From Motacilla alba alba (lineage: Eukaryota > Chordata > Aves > Passeriformes > Motacillidae), in NCBI RefSeq assembly GCF_015832195.1, contig NC_052016.1, positions 33,377,129 through 33,441,128 of the forward strand: a DNA stretch of 64,000 nt, in the 5' to 3' direction. The translations under genes and the position numbers were made by a program. Shown here piece by piece: positions 1-12,330 of this stretch. The notes beneath the pieces are model-generated. The model was given only the letters and a program-made list of their open reading frames with translations, did not search any database and was not told where the DNA came from. The number at the start of each line of letters is the position of its first letter. The first letter of the stretch is position 1.

Positions 1-3000
1 AGCTCTTCGGGAAAAAAACAACCAACTTTTGTAATGTGGCAATAAGTGCAATCAGTGCAGATGCTGAAGCAATCAAGTTGTGTAGAGGATCCAGTACCAG
101 TGGATACCACAATCAATAATGCAGGATTCTTTAAATACCTCAAGAACAAGAAAGCTTAGTGCCTAGATTGAGCACCATGGTTTGCTGGCACTGCCTTCCT
201 TTGGAGAAGCACAGTCCTTTTCTGGATACGGTTACAGGAAGCAGGATTATGTCTAAATTTCACCAGACACTCTCCACTGGCAGCTTCCCTCCCCAGACAG
301 CTTCAAAGCATCACTAGTGTTACAGCTCAGAGGTGCCAAACTGGATCAGGCAGACCCAGTGTACTCTACAGCAGCTGAGGGCCATGAGAGCAGGCTGACA
401 TCAGCAGCAGCAGCCATGACACCTAAATGCAAGACTTGAGCAAATGGAATGCAATGAGAATCACACACTCAGGGTTGAGGTATCTATGTTAACATATACT
501 TTTACATAAAATGTGCTTTAGTTTGGCTCCTTCCTATATTCCACCCCCTGCTTCCATTGTAACTATCAATGTCTTTACAAGAAGTCTCTGAAGCAAAGGA
601 GCTGTCAGGATGCTGTAGCAGCAGAGCATGAGACAACAAGGCTCTTCACACTTCAACAATACATTAGAGACAGTTAAGACTTGGGGCATTCACATATTTA
701 CTGGATATTATTAATAGTGATCAAGGAGTTAACTCCACCAGCAGTTACATTTTGGGGATTAGGTCACCCCTCTTTGTACTAATAGGTCTTCTTGCTCCTC
801 TGAGAGCAAACGTTGCAAATGCCTTTTGCAACTCATTGCAGAAAACCTGCTGCAAATTCAGAGCCCCCACCACACCCTCAAGCACCCAGCTCTGTCTCTG
901 ATGTTTGCTTTTCTCTCCTGTTTCTATCCTGTGACATGCAGGCAAGTGGGGCTGGCAGTGGAGCCTTCCCTATGCAGCGTGAAGCAATGGCAATTTTTCT
1001 TGGAGCAGGATCCCAATATTCTCACATGAAGGAGCCTCTTTTTCTACTTAGTTCTGACTGTTAACTGTCCCCAGACAGGAAACAACCCAACCTCTTTCTT
1101 AGGAGAATACATTTGAGCAAAGGAAACAGCCTGAGGATATGAATTCTAGAGGCAGAAGTGCAAGAAAGAAACCCCATAAAAGGACAGCAGCACAGGATGA
1201 AGGGCTCATCCCGTGACCAACATGCAGCATGTTGGACTGCTCAGCTTTCTATTTCTCAGTGTCTCTGACTCAGTAACCCAGCTGCTTAGGGGCACCCAGA
1301 GCCCCTTACCTCCCTTCCAGACAAGTACCTTCACTGCAGAGTAATCCTTAGCTCTTCTGTAGCTCTTGTCCCAGCTTCACACACATTTTGGACCTGGCAT
1401 GTGAGCCTAGTCCTTGCTACCAGCCCAGGTAAAAGCCCACGTGCTGGTTCCATTCCTGCAGATAACCTTACACATTCAGCAGCATGGGCAAGGGGTCCTC
1501 CAAGTCCTGCCCATAACTCTACTGACATGACAACTCCCTGCCTTACCTACACACTCCCAGCATATCCATTATCCCCTAAAAACCTATCTTTCCCACATCC
1601 ATCTTTAATGAACACATTTTGCAGTGCTGTTCCCCACATTAACACTTTACTTCCAGAGCAGATGCAAGCTGATAGGAAATCATTCACTTCCTCTGCCACC
1701 ATTTTATCAGGTGATGGGGCCAGAGACCTGCTGTACAGCCGTCCAGGAGGGCCTTGAGTTCAGAGGTATGCAGCTCAAATCTGCCACTCTGTGATGGCTT
1801 TACGCAAGCCAGGTTTCCAGAAGGATTTCAGGCCAGGAAAAATTTAAAGCCCTCAAGCTATGTATCAAAAAGATGAAAGACCATATCCTTCATCCTCAGC
1901 ATTTACAAAAACGTGTAGCACACTCTGCAGCAACTTCCAGCTGAGAGACTGACTGATGACCTGCAGTGAGGACAAAGGCACCTGAGAAATCACACAGAGC
2001 ACAAGTCACAACACACAACTATCTCTCAGCTGCTGATGATTCAAGAACACCATCATTTGGGATATGTAACCCTCACTTAAGTAAACTCCCTTGTACTATA
2101 GGAAATCTCCACAGCAGGATCCCAGCAGGTACTGATTTACACAAGTTTTTGCTGAAGTTCTTTGCAGAGAAATCCTAGTCTGCCATTCAGATCACATGTC
2201 TGCGAGGCTCTTCAGGAGCATGTGCATTGCCCTGTGTGTACAGCATGCACAGTGTGTAGGCAGGGTCTGTAAATACAACCTCTTCTGCTATTCTTACTTC
2301 TCTCAGTACAGCAAACAGCTGCCCTGCTGCCCGTGCTGCTGACAGACAATGGCAAAACCAGTTGGTTTGCAGTCCTCCAAGTCCCAAGTGCTTGATAGAA
2401 CAGCTCTATACCCCATAGCAGAGATACAGCAGTGCAGTAAGAAATGCCACACTGAAGAAGAGGTTATGAAGCCACCAAATATAGCTGGGAAAAGGCACAC
2501 ATGCCCTTGAAGAGAAGAAGCAGAAGGCTGCAAGGTACGTGCAGGGCAAGAACAGTGCTTACAAGGCTCAGCCTTCATCAGAGCACCAGTTCCTGCAGCA
2601 CACAACCACAGGGCTCAAGTTGTACAGGTGTTTTCCTCTGGCCATGGCTTTGAAGACTGCCCATTCATCTGATTTGTGAGTTATGTAATCACCAGAGGAA
2701 AATAGGGTTTGCTTGTTTGCTTTTTGCTTTAATAGAAGTCATGTAATCACTTTAGGTTTAAGCTTCAGTCCAAATCGGACTATTTTTACATTTCAGGCTT
2801 GATCTCTGGAAAGAGGACAAGTCCTTTTGCCTGGCTTACAAAGAATGGGTTGTGATAACGCAGTGACTACTGGAGGACTACATGAAGAGCAGCATGTCCC
2901 TTCTCATCCTGACCCCTGGGGTGTACTCACTGGTTGCTCACCCCACAGCTCCCAGGTAGAGATCTGTGGGAAATTGCATTGGAACTTGAGCTACATGGGC

Positions 3001-6000
3001 CTGGGCAAACCTTGATTCATTTACTAATTATTGCTCTAACTTTCTTGCATCCATAGATCCCACTTCCCCTGCTCCCCTGAAGCAATTAATTCTCTATTTC
3101 ATCCCACATTTTGAGCTCAGCACATTGTTCAGCATTTCTCTCTGAAATCCAGCAGCCATTGCTTTTATGACACTTCCCTTGGCATTAGCTGTCACTGTGC
3201 CTGCTACCTACCAGCTGAGGTTCCTTCAACCAGAGGAAGAGACAGAAGATTTGCACACCTAAGCAAATCATACCTTCCATTACACAGGTGCTACCTTGCA
3301 CATAGACCAAGTCTGGAATAAAACAGGTTTCTTCACTTGCTTCCCACTACCAGCCCATTTGTCACCATTTGCAACAGAGACTGCCTTCTGTTGAAGACAG
3401 TGGACACTTCTGAGATTTTTAGACCTTGGCCAAAGCCACCATACAAACAAAATCTATGTACAGACCTTCTTCAAAGCAGAGTGTTTACAAACTGATTTGT
3501 TGCCCCGGGCCCCATCAGTAGCTCTTTTTGCTCCTTGTCAAACGATTTGGATTTCACTCTGCACTTCTTCTCAGGCAGAAATGCCCATCATGTTGGCAGC
3601 AGGATTAAAATGGCATGTGAGCCAGCCAGGGTGAAAATGTCCCCATTAATTTTTCATCTTTCCTCAGGCAACTCTGCCTATAGATCTACACAGGTATTAT
3701 GAAAGTTTGTCAACGAAAACTGTTAGCTCCTCTTCCTCTCTGTCCCCAGCGCACAGCCAGCAGAGCAGCGACAGCGTTAGAAGGCAGTGACCCTTTCAGA
3801 GCAGCTGTGCCCCTGCCTTTCCAGGGGGCCTGAGGCACCTGCTGAGGCTGAGGGCAGGTCCCCATGGACTGAACACGTGACTTCGGTCAACCTCCTTCCA
3901 CAACAGCCCTGGGAATACCTGAGTTGGTTGTGGCCAGTGAGCATTTGTCATGGGGAATCTGCTGCCAGGCAGCCCTTTGTACCAGCTACCTTTGAGCAAC
4001 CATCACTTGGAATCAAAAGTGCTTCCACAGTCTAGAGCAGCCCTCCACTGCACTCCCTCACCTCCTTCAGGAGAGCCCACAGAGGTCAGACCACACTAGG
4101 TAATCATGTCTCTCTGAATGGGCATCTCAGCGAGACGCACAAAGATGCTGTGACTGAAATCATCCCCTGCTCTGCCCCAGAGCTCTTAACAACAGCAGCA
4201 ATGGTGACACCACCTTCAAGTTCAGAGAGCTGCTTTGCTCCAACCCACACTCAATCCCTTCTTCTCTGACATCAGGTCTCCCTTCAGTCCTCCCCAAACA
4301 GAGATATGTCAAAAACAATCATCCCTGTAAACACAAGAAAACTGTAACCACCCTTTCTTAACAGCTTTCACAGAAACCAGCTCCCACTGCTCCCACACTC
4401 ATTGAGCCCAACAAGGCAAAAGCCCATAGCAAAGCAAGGAGACCTCCATGGGAAAAAAAAAAATGCTGCCCAAGATGAGTTGCCAGCAGATTGTTTTCTC
4501 TGCAAGCCCAGGCTTCCCACAGAAGAGCCTTTGGAGACTTTGCTTTTGGAGACCTTGGCTTTCAGACCAGAGATAAAGCTGAGAACCAGATCACTTCTAG
4601 TCATTGGAGGTCCTGTGGTCCTGTTTTTTAATAATATTAAGAGTGATGAGCCAGAGTCAAGGCTAAATTCCAGCTCAGGTGCCTACATGCTCCCTATGTT
4701 AATCCCCCCACTGCCCTTCCACAGGGCTGACTAGATGTAGGAATAGTAAGCCAGTACTTACTCAGTAACTTATAATCATCTTACAGGGGAGGCACAGCAA
4801 AAGTGGAAACCAAGCTCAGGGAAGATTTTGTTCAGATGTATTGGAAGACAAAGAGATTTTGACAAACGCCAATAAGGAAAAAATGTATTTGAATTCTGTA
4901 CCAAGCAGGATTCTCTCTTCAAAAGCTGATGAGAAGTGTAGAGGTTTGTGTGCATTTGGTTGCACGTCTGGTCATATGTCCTATTACTATAGATCCAGTC
5001 TTAAAATATTGCTAAGGATGCAGCCTTACAACACATACTTGATGTGAGGACCATTAGCAAGGAGAACTGTGTAAGTACGAGGCTTGACCAGATGGCTGAA
5101 AGTTTTTTTTTACATTTTCTCATCATACAGTTACCAATGGCTCTGCATCATCATCATCATAATAGCTTTGTCCTCCAGCTGTATAGTCATAATTGCATTT
5201 TATTTTTGTATTTCTTTGCAATTTAATGCTAAGCACAGTTCTCAAAATGGCTGCTTTTGTTCCACATAGGACTCTTCTCTCGCTCTGCTGGCTGGCTTTG
5301 ACTTCTATTTTGACAATATATTTGTCTTCTCTAATATTTGTTTACCTTTTATTATTCCATCTATTTTCTTCGACATACATCTTTAATTAGCTGCACTCCT
5401 CTGCTTTCATTGCCTACTAAAACATTCATTTAGAAAGTGTGGTGCTCATTCCTGCTGGAAATCTCAGCTGTATGCTTAAAAGGTCAAGTCTATTTCTTGC
5501 AATAACCTTTCTCTGGCCAAGTAATCAGTCACATATCAGAGATAAGGTGGCCCCTAAGGAGGCAACTTGTATTCAAAATGTATTGAAATATTTTTCCTTT
5601 GGCAACAAAGATTTGTAAACATGATAGGTAACTATCACACTGGTACAGTAATAATTATTTTCTACTTCCAGAGATAATACACCTTTCAAAAGAGATGCTC
5701 TTCCTTCTAGACTCATAAAACTTGAAATTTCTGGAGATTTTGTTCAACACGTTGCCTTTCTCTTGGAACTAACACCCACTGCTGAGCCTCTGAGCCTCCA
5801 AGCCTCCTATGGATAATAAGTTTGCCCACCCTCTATATCTTTCTCTGGAATTTTTCAGAAAACTGAAGCCACTTTGTTTAATGCTCCACCACAGACACTT
5901 ACCTATTAGTTTTCCCCAAGCTGGTGCCTGGGATGAAGGGCAGAAGAGAAAACAGCAGTGCTGAGAGATGAATGCTTGATTTTCATCTTCCTCCAGCCCT

Positions 6001-7359
6001 GCAAGTAGGACAGGGGACCACAGCATGACTGGGCCATTTTGGAGACAGCTTTAGCTTTGCAAAATAAGGCAAGCACCAGACTTTTTCAGACTACTAGAAA
6101 GCATCTGGGGATACAGTGAGCAATACTGACCACAACAGCCGTTTGTCCCTCTCTGCCCACAGCAGTGGCAGAGCTAGAACCAGGATTTGGTATGGAACAG
6201 GACTCAAAGCATACTGGATCGTGCTTTGCTGACATCCCAACTTTGCCCACACCTGGTTGTGCTGCCTTCACATCAGCCCCAGAAATTGTGCAGCTCTCTA
6301 AAGAGTCAGTTCTGGGGTATGATTTAAAATGCCAGAACAGGAGAAGCAGTGACAAGTCATGGATGGGGGGCAGAGTGTTGCAGATGGCCTCAATGCAGCT
6401 TACAGCACCCAGGCCCGCTCCTTGAGCAGCCCTGACTCTCAACCTTGTGCATTTGCAACTTCCTCAGGTGTAAAGCAGTTGGACTCTATCTTCAGCCAAG
6501 TAACTGAACCACTTCCAGCAGAAAGTCAGGCTCTCCTCAGCACTTCTTCAGCACTGTAATTAATTCACAAGCCTTTCCCTTTCCCCTCCCCGTGCCAGGT
6601 CAGCAAATTCACTGTTATGCCAGTTACTAAAACTGTATCTCACCCTCTTTGGCAATTTATCAGTTTTATTGGCATGAATGTGTCTTCCCCAGCCAGCCAG
6701 TGAAGTAAAGGTATGGCAGAACAAACAATTGAAAGGTGTGCAGGACAGACAGTGAAAAGCTTGCATGATACATGGGGCAAGAGGCTGCCAGGGTGAGCTG
6801 AGCCCGTGCACAAGGTGGAGAAGAAAGCACACCTGAGCAGAAAGAGAAGTCACTTGTATCCAGAGAAGCTGTGACACTGCTCGTCAGGAACTAGGGGTGG
6901 ACGGACTGCTGTTGCTTGTGGTCACAGCCACGTGGTGGTTCACAGGAACCCAGGGCAAGCCATGTAGTCCGGGGCTGGTTTAAGGCAGTCTCTGCAATGC
7001 CTCTCAAAGCACACAGTTTTGCAGCAAGACTTTTCTGATTCCTGGGATGCTGCAGGAAGCCTACTGCAAAATACAGCAAAAGAAGATGCATGCAGGCTGC
7101 CTGTAAGTTATCAGGTACAAGTAGCCCTCTTCTATGACGGAAAACAAGTTCCTGAAATAAAGATATCAGCTCTCCAGCTGTGTAACCAGGGGTCCTCACT
7201 GTGAAGGCACATGTATACCAGCCTTCTCCACTGTCAAAACACTCCTAAGATTTCACCGTCATCTCAAAGCTAAATATATTTACCCTCCAGGTATTGTCTG
7301 CATTGTATTTTAATAATCTGCCCACCTGTTACTATTTTCTTTCTCAAATCTGTAGCTCT
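1..7359. other. noncoding stretch, probable intron
   Basis: I see no supported gene here. Open frames are short, overlap on both strands and match nothing I recognise. The base composition is that of ordinary unique avian DNA with short A and T runs. Two weak MIR-like patches, near 1757-1815 and 6160-6200, are too degraded to call. If the first exon at 53.8 kb belongs to a gene running leftward, this stretch is in or beyond its body. A minus-strand AATAAA (plus TTTATT at 6665-6670) lies about 690 bases beyond the stop of the candidate exon at 7360-7685 and could be its polyadenylation signal. That link is inference only. Confidence 0.5.
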
Positions 7360-7685
7360 TCAGCACTGCTGTAATTTAACTCCAGCTGAAGGCGGCTTGG
7401 GTTTGGATGACAACATTTTCTCCATTAGTATCTGCCAGACACAAAGCTGAAGCTCATCAAATGATAAATGATCATAACCACCTTCTGCTCTACGAGATTT
7501 ATATAGATCACGATGCAGAGGAGAAATGAGCTGTTTGGACATCATAGCTCCACTGTGGGCAAATGTTGGTCCCCAGCCATCATATGACCACCAGTCAGGG
7601 ATGCCCATTGGCCTCAAAAGGTTCCCAAGGACAGTTGTGGCGCCAGCATACATATCCGCTGCGATATTACTCCCATCTCTTCCCT
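7360..7685 (-). CDS. candidate 3'-terminal coding exon, unknown protein
   Basis: The minus strand is open for about 108 codons, from a splice-acceptor-like site to a TGA at 7362-7360. Upstream of the exon the minus strand has a pyrimidine-rich stretch ending in CTGAG (AG at 7687-7686), and an in-frame TGA overlaps that acceptor, so the frame could only be entered by splicing or at the internal ATG at 7653. Entry at 7685 leaves two bases of a split codon, compatible with the phase-1 donor of the exon at 53.8 kb. The peptide has a balanced composition and includes the patch IPDWWSYDGWGP around residues 28-39 and an acidic/aromatic patch YDHLSFDELQ near residue 78. I do not recognise the family. 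Against it, a 102-codon plus-strand frame overlaps part of the region, chance ORFs of about 100 codons are common in this window, and no good internal donor is seen. It could be a real last exon, a pseudo-exon or chance. Confidence 0.25.
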
Positions 7686-7689
7686 CTCA

Positions 7690-10275
7690 GGAGAAAGTGA
7701 AAACCGATACCAGATGCTGTTTTTCTGTCAGTATGGTAAGAAGGAAAAGAGAGATGGTCACCACGTGGTGTATAACATCCCCATGGCATCCAGGCTCTAA
7801 TAAAAGAGCACTTCATCCTACCTTGTTACACTGAAGTCAGTCTGAAATCTGGTGAAAATACAAGACACAGACCCCTCCAATAACAAATATAAACTTACAT
7901 GGGAGGAGGTGCTAGGGAAAACTTCTTCCTGGACTTTGTGGTTGACCAGCAGAAGCTTCAAATTTTTTGGGTTCCTTTTGCAAAATCAAGCAAACTCTAA
8001 ACTACTATGATTCCAGAAAGCCAAGGCTCTGCTATCCTGAAAAGTCACATTCAAACTAGCTTTTCTGTGCAGGACTCATATTTTATTATGAGCCAGCATC
8101 TCCTTGAAGTGTGCAACAAGATATTTTACATACTCAGCAATACCAGTCAAAATCTGCAGCATCTTCTTGCTGAGAGAAAAGCAGAGGAAAAAATAATGAA
8201 TCATTGCATTGAAGTAATTCTGATCTGGCCTGGGGGTATATTATGATGAGGCTTCAATCTCTGGTATGCTTCCAGAGGTTTCCATTTCCTTGCTGTCACT
8301 TCCTTTCACATGAGCATTGTCTGCATTGTATTCCCAGCTGTCATGCACTCTGAAGATGCCAGGAGACTGACAGTGACTTGCACAAGTGCACTGTCCTACA
8401 ACACAGCCCTTCACCCTGGCCGCACAATCCCTGCCAGTGCTACCACCTTCCTCCAGCATGACGCTAGCCACCAACCCGCTCTCTGCAAGAAGAACCCAGG
8501 CAATGAGGTGCCTCATCACCTGGCAGGGAGCAGGTGAAAAGAAGAACTGTCCCTGTGCACAGCTTTGTTCCCTGGTGCAGACTCAGTCCAGGGTTGCTCC
8601 CTGCTGGTAGACACATCCTCAGCACTGTGTGGCTACCCCAACCAGCCTCACCAAAGCAGGCAGCCAGTGGCTCCCTGAGTTGATCAGGGATTGGACACAG
8701 AGGGGAAAGGCTACTCTTGTTCTGTACCCACACTGTCCCACAAGATCTTGTGGGTTTGGAAATGCCTTCAAGGAAGTGTCTTTACCTTTGCCCGGGCAAG
8801 AAGTTTGGGCTTTTTCAGGGTTCCGGATCCTTTGCTCTTTAGGCAATCACCTGCTTTCTCTCACAGAGACAGAATGACAATGACATGATGACAATCAAGC
8901 AGCTTTTCACTAGACCTTGTCAGACAAGGAAGGCAAGACCCAGTAACAAGACCCAGCCAAATTTTATCCAGGCCAGTTGATTGAGAGGTTCATTAAGCAT
9001 TGCTGGAGCCAGGACCAGCAGCTCAATTGCATCTTCTGAAGCAAATCAGGACCAGGCAGCACCAGAAGTGGGCCCTAACACAGAGATGGAGCCTCCCAGC
9101 ACACCAGCCTAGCTGCAAGTCAGCAAACATTTTAGTGTGTAGCAAGTATGTATTGACTGTGAAATAGCTGATACAAGTGTGCCTGAGAGAAAGATCAGTT
9201 TCTCAAGACACCAGGTCTCAAAATTTGGTTGTCCATGTCAACAGAATTCTACAGACCCTGATTTTCTACATGCTGTCATAGACCACAGCTGTTCAGAACT
9301 GCCTGCCTGTGGGGAGGAGGTAAAGGATTAGTCCTGCAGTTGCCATTGGTTGCCATTATCTGATTCTACAGTCAGTGCCTGCCAGTGGCAGGATTTTCCT
9401 CTCTAGAGGTGTTTGGAAATTTTCCAGGCTGAAAGCTTCTACCTCTTAGCTGGTGCTGTTACCTCCCCAGAAAGACAAGGATGCACCACTTTGTTGGTTG
9501 TTCCTGAGGTGACAGCAGCTGACAGACCCTAACAGAGAAGGTGGATTTAATAGCTGAAAGAAACTGGCTATTATTCTGTCAGGTAAAATACCTTTGTGGA
9601 TGCTGAAACAGCTTGACTGCTCTCCTGTCAGTCTTGTTAGGAGCTCATTTTATTATGCTTTGTTATTGAAAGGCTGAGTTCATTTTGGGATCTCTTAATT
9701 ACAATGCTGCCTGCTTTGGAAATAAAACCTGCAGCGTTGTCTGCAAGCAGTCACAGAGCAGAGAATTATACCAGGCAAGCTAAAAAAAGATGTTGGAAGC
9801 AAACCTTCCGCTGTAAAGGTCTCCAGTTTATGGCAAGGCAGGTTACTGCAGGGGCAGTTGAGCCAAGTCACTCTGTGTTAGGATGATGAAGATGGGGAGA
9901 AGCTGCCCCAGGTAAGAACCATGGTAGAGTATGGGCACTATGTCAGCATTTGCCATGCTAGTACCTGGTGTCACAGCCTTTGGGCAGCTGGTGTGAAAAA
10001 CAGGAACACAGTTAGGGGATCATCCTGCAGGTTTGGAGAGAAAGGCAGGCAGGAGCAGGAGACAGATCAGGTACAAGGTGAGGAATTTATGTGCATTACA
10101 GATAGCATGGGCAGCTGCAAACTTGGTAAACACATTATTTTGGATCATTGAGGTGAGATGCTTGCAATGGGAACCCATCCTAGGCAACATTTCCTGCCAA
10201 CAATAAAACTCTGCAAACTCTACGGAAAGCATGCAGGCAGCTGCAGAGGCAGGGCAGGGAAGGGGGTGGGGGAGG
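7690..10275. other. noncoding stretch
   Basis: No gene or clear repeat is visible. The stretch has short overlapping open frames on both strands, such as those around 8241-8846, with no recognisable domains. It ends where a CR1 fragment begins. Confidence 0.5.
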
Positions 10276-10279
10276 TGGT

Positions 10280-11074
10280 GAATGTGTTAGCATATGGATC
10301 AACCATAGCAAGTTTAAGAAGGGCAAGTGCCAGTGTCTGCACCTGGGATGGGGCAGCCCTGGTTCTGTGTGCAGACTGGGGAACGAGTAGCTGGAGAGAA
10401 GCTCTGTGGAGAGGGACCTGGGAGTCCTGGCTGATGGAAAGTTGAATCTGAATGAGCAGTGCCCTGGCAAGCAGGTGGACCAACTGTGCCCTGGGCGTCA
10501 GGCACAGCATCACAGCTGGGCAAGGGAGGGGATTGTCCCACTCTGCTCTGCACTGGGGCAGCCTCACCTCGAGTGCTGTGGGCAGTTTTGGCACTGCAAT
10601 ATAAGAAAGACATTTAGATATTAGAGAGGGTCCAAAGGAGGGCCACAAGGATGGTGAGGGGTCTGGAGGGGAAGCCTTGTGATGAAGTCACTTGGTTTGT
10701 TCAGCCTGGACAAGAGGAGACCTCATGGTGGTCTTCAGGATCCTCAGGAGAGGAAGCAAAAGGGAAGGTACAGATCTCTTCACTCTAGTCATCAGTGACA
10801 GTACTCAAGGAAATGGCATGAAGCTGAGTCAGGGCAGGTTTAGTCTGGATATCAAGGAAAATATTTTTCCCCCAGAGGGTGCTTGGGCACTGGAACAACT
10901 CCCCAGGGAAGTAGTCACAGCACTGAGCCTGACAGAGTTCAAGCAGCATTTGGACAATGCTCCAAGGCACATGGTGTGACTCTTGGGGTGTCCTGTCCAG
11001 GCCCAGGAGTTGGACTAAATGATTGTGATGGGTCCTTTCCAGCTCAGCATATTCTGTGATTCTATGATTCTATG
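10280..11074 (+). mobile_element. CR1 LINE, 3' fragment (plus strand)
   Basis: This is a 5'-truncated CR1 retrotransposon. It starts inside the C-terminal part of the ORF2 coding region and runs to the 3' end. The 3' terminus shows three 8-bp units at 11051-11058 (ATTCTGTG), 11059-11066 and 11067-11074 (both ATTCTATG), the hallmark of avian CR1 ends. The preceding bases read as the conserved CR1 tail: a GGACTAAATGAT block near 11012, then a GGTCCTTTCCAGCTC-like block near 11031. Fragments of the ORF2 C-terminus can be followed, such as the window around 10890-10980 with a QLPREVV-type motif, but frameshifts and stops break the frame. It is inactive and has no flanking target duplication that I can see, as is usual for CR1. 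Confidence 0.93.
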
Positions 11075-12199
11075 TACAGGAAACAATCCCTAGTATAATG
11101 TATGTCCCAGAGTATAGGGAGGCTTTCTGGGAGGGGTGGTGGGGTATCATTTCAACTAGTAAGAAAGCTGCACCACAGCCATCACTAGAAGCACTCAAGT
11201 AAATGTTTCACCTGACTGTCAGGAGAGTGATCCTGCCTTTTCTGCATGGGCACAATCATGGGACAACAAAAGACAAACACATTAGGTGCCTGTCATTGTG
11301 CTCCAACCACAGGTCCTCTAATGCTTCCAAGAGCACAGACAGGGTTTGCAAACTCCTCATAAGGAAACTCAAATCCTTCACGTCCAAGATAAGGGAGAGC
11401 CTCCCTACACTGTGACTGGTCTCTACCACCCAAAAAGACAGGTCTGCCAATTTTAAGCCTTAACGGAAAAGCAGAGCGCAAGCCCAACAGCGTGGTGGGC
11501 ACACTGATTCACCAAACCAAGCACTACATACAAAAGCAATACAGGGTCTGAGGCTTTTCTATCTCCAAACAGCTCATCACCAGCAGGGCTCCCCCCATTT
11601 CACCGAGGACAGCTGCTCTAAGCAGAGTCTGGGGGCGTTGGGTGCTGCTAATGTCCTCCAAATCCTTCGCAGACCTTATCAAAGAGACATGAGGACTGAC
11701 ACCCCACTGCAGTTTGACAGCAGACAGATTTTACACTGACAGTGTGGGGTAAAGTGTTACTGGAAAATGTAACATTTGCAACATGTCTCCACTGAAAATC
11801 ACAAGTGTTAGGTGCTGTTTGTTTCCTCCTAGATATATATACTTGTAAAGAACAAAAAAGATGTGGAGAAGGGAACAAAGCATGTATGGACTCAGGCAGT
11901 CTGGCCCTTATTGTTACAGGATAATTTACTACTAGATGGTCTCTCCTCCAGCATTTTTCTGTCTGTATATATGCATCCCAAAAAAAATGTATCCTTACCA
12001 TTGTCACTCATAAGGCAGACCAAAAAATGTAATTAAGAGTTCACTTGATATTCTACCTACATTTCTTTCCTTGAGCTGTATCACATCACTCCTACTTGTA
12101 TACCTTCTGCTACCCTTCTGATCAGCTCCTCTACCTCAAGTTCACACCCTTCAAATTACAGGAAGACAGTTAGGTTTCCCCCCTTAATCACCAATTTTC
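11075..12199. other. noncoding stretch
   Basis: Unique-looking sequence between two CR1 copies. I see no exon, RNA gene or further repeat. A 119-codon minus-strand open frame at 11648-12007 has no recognisable features. Confidence 0.5.
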
Positions 12200-12330
12200 C
12201 ATGATAAACACACTTAGTTGCTTTAATCTTTCTTCATACCTCGGCTCCCCTCCAGCACCCTAATCGTTGTTATTCTTTGAACTCCTTCTAGCTTGCCTGC
12301 CTCTGTGCCAATGAGATGTCTGCAGCTCCG
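12200..12330 (-). mobile_element. old CR1-type LINE relic (minus strand)
   Basis: The plus strand shows the reverse complement of the CR1 region that reads roughly as 'tttaatctttcttcatacc', followed by a stretch near 12262-12300 with the 'ttgttattctttgaactcc' pattern. This order is seen in old CR1-like copies across amniotes. It is short and diverged, has no intact 3' end, and its borders are approximate. Confidence 0.55.

Noticed and set aside
1757..1815. MIR-like patch ('gcagctcaaatctgccactctgtgatggct')
   Set aside because: Too short and diverged to separate from chance.
5147..5163. Short CAT repeat that would encode a run of histidines
   Set aside because: Only about five units in noncoding sequence. 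No exon features around it.
6160..6200. Inverted MIR-like patch ('gtggcagagctagaaccagg')
   Set aside because: Only about 20 bases match, with no supporting flanking blocks.
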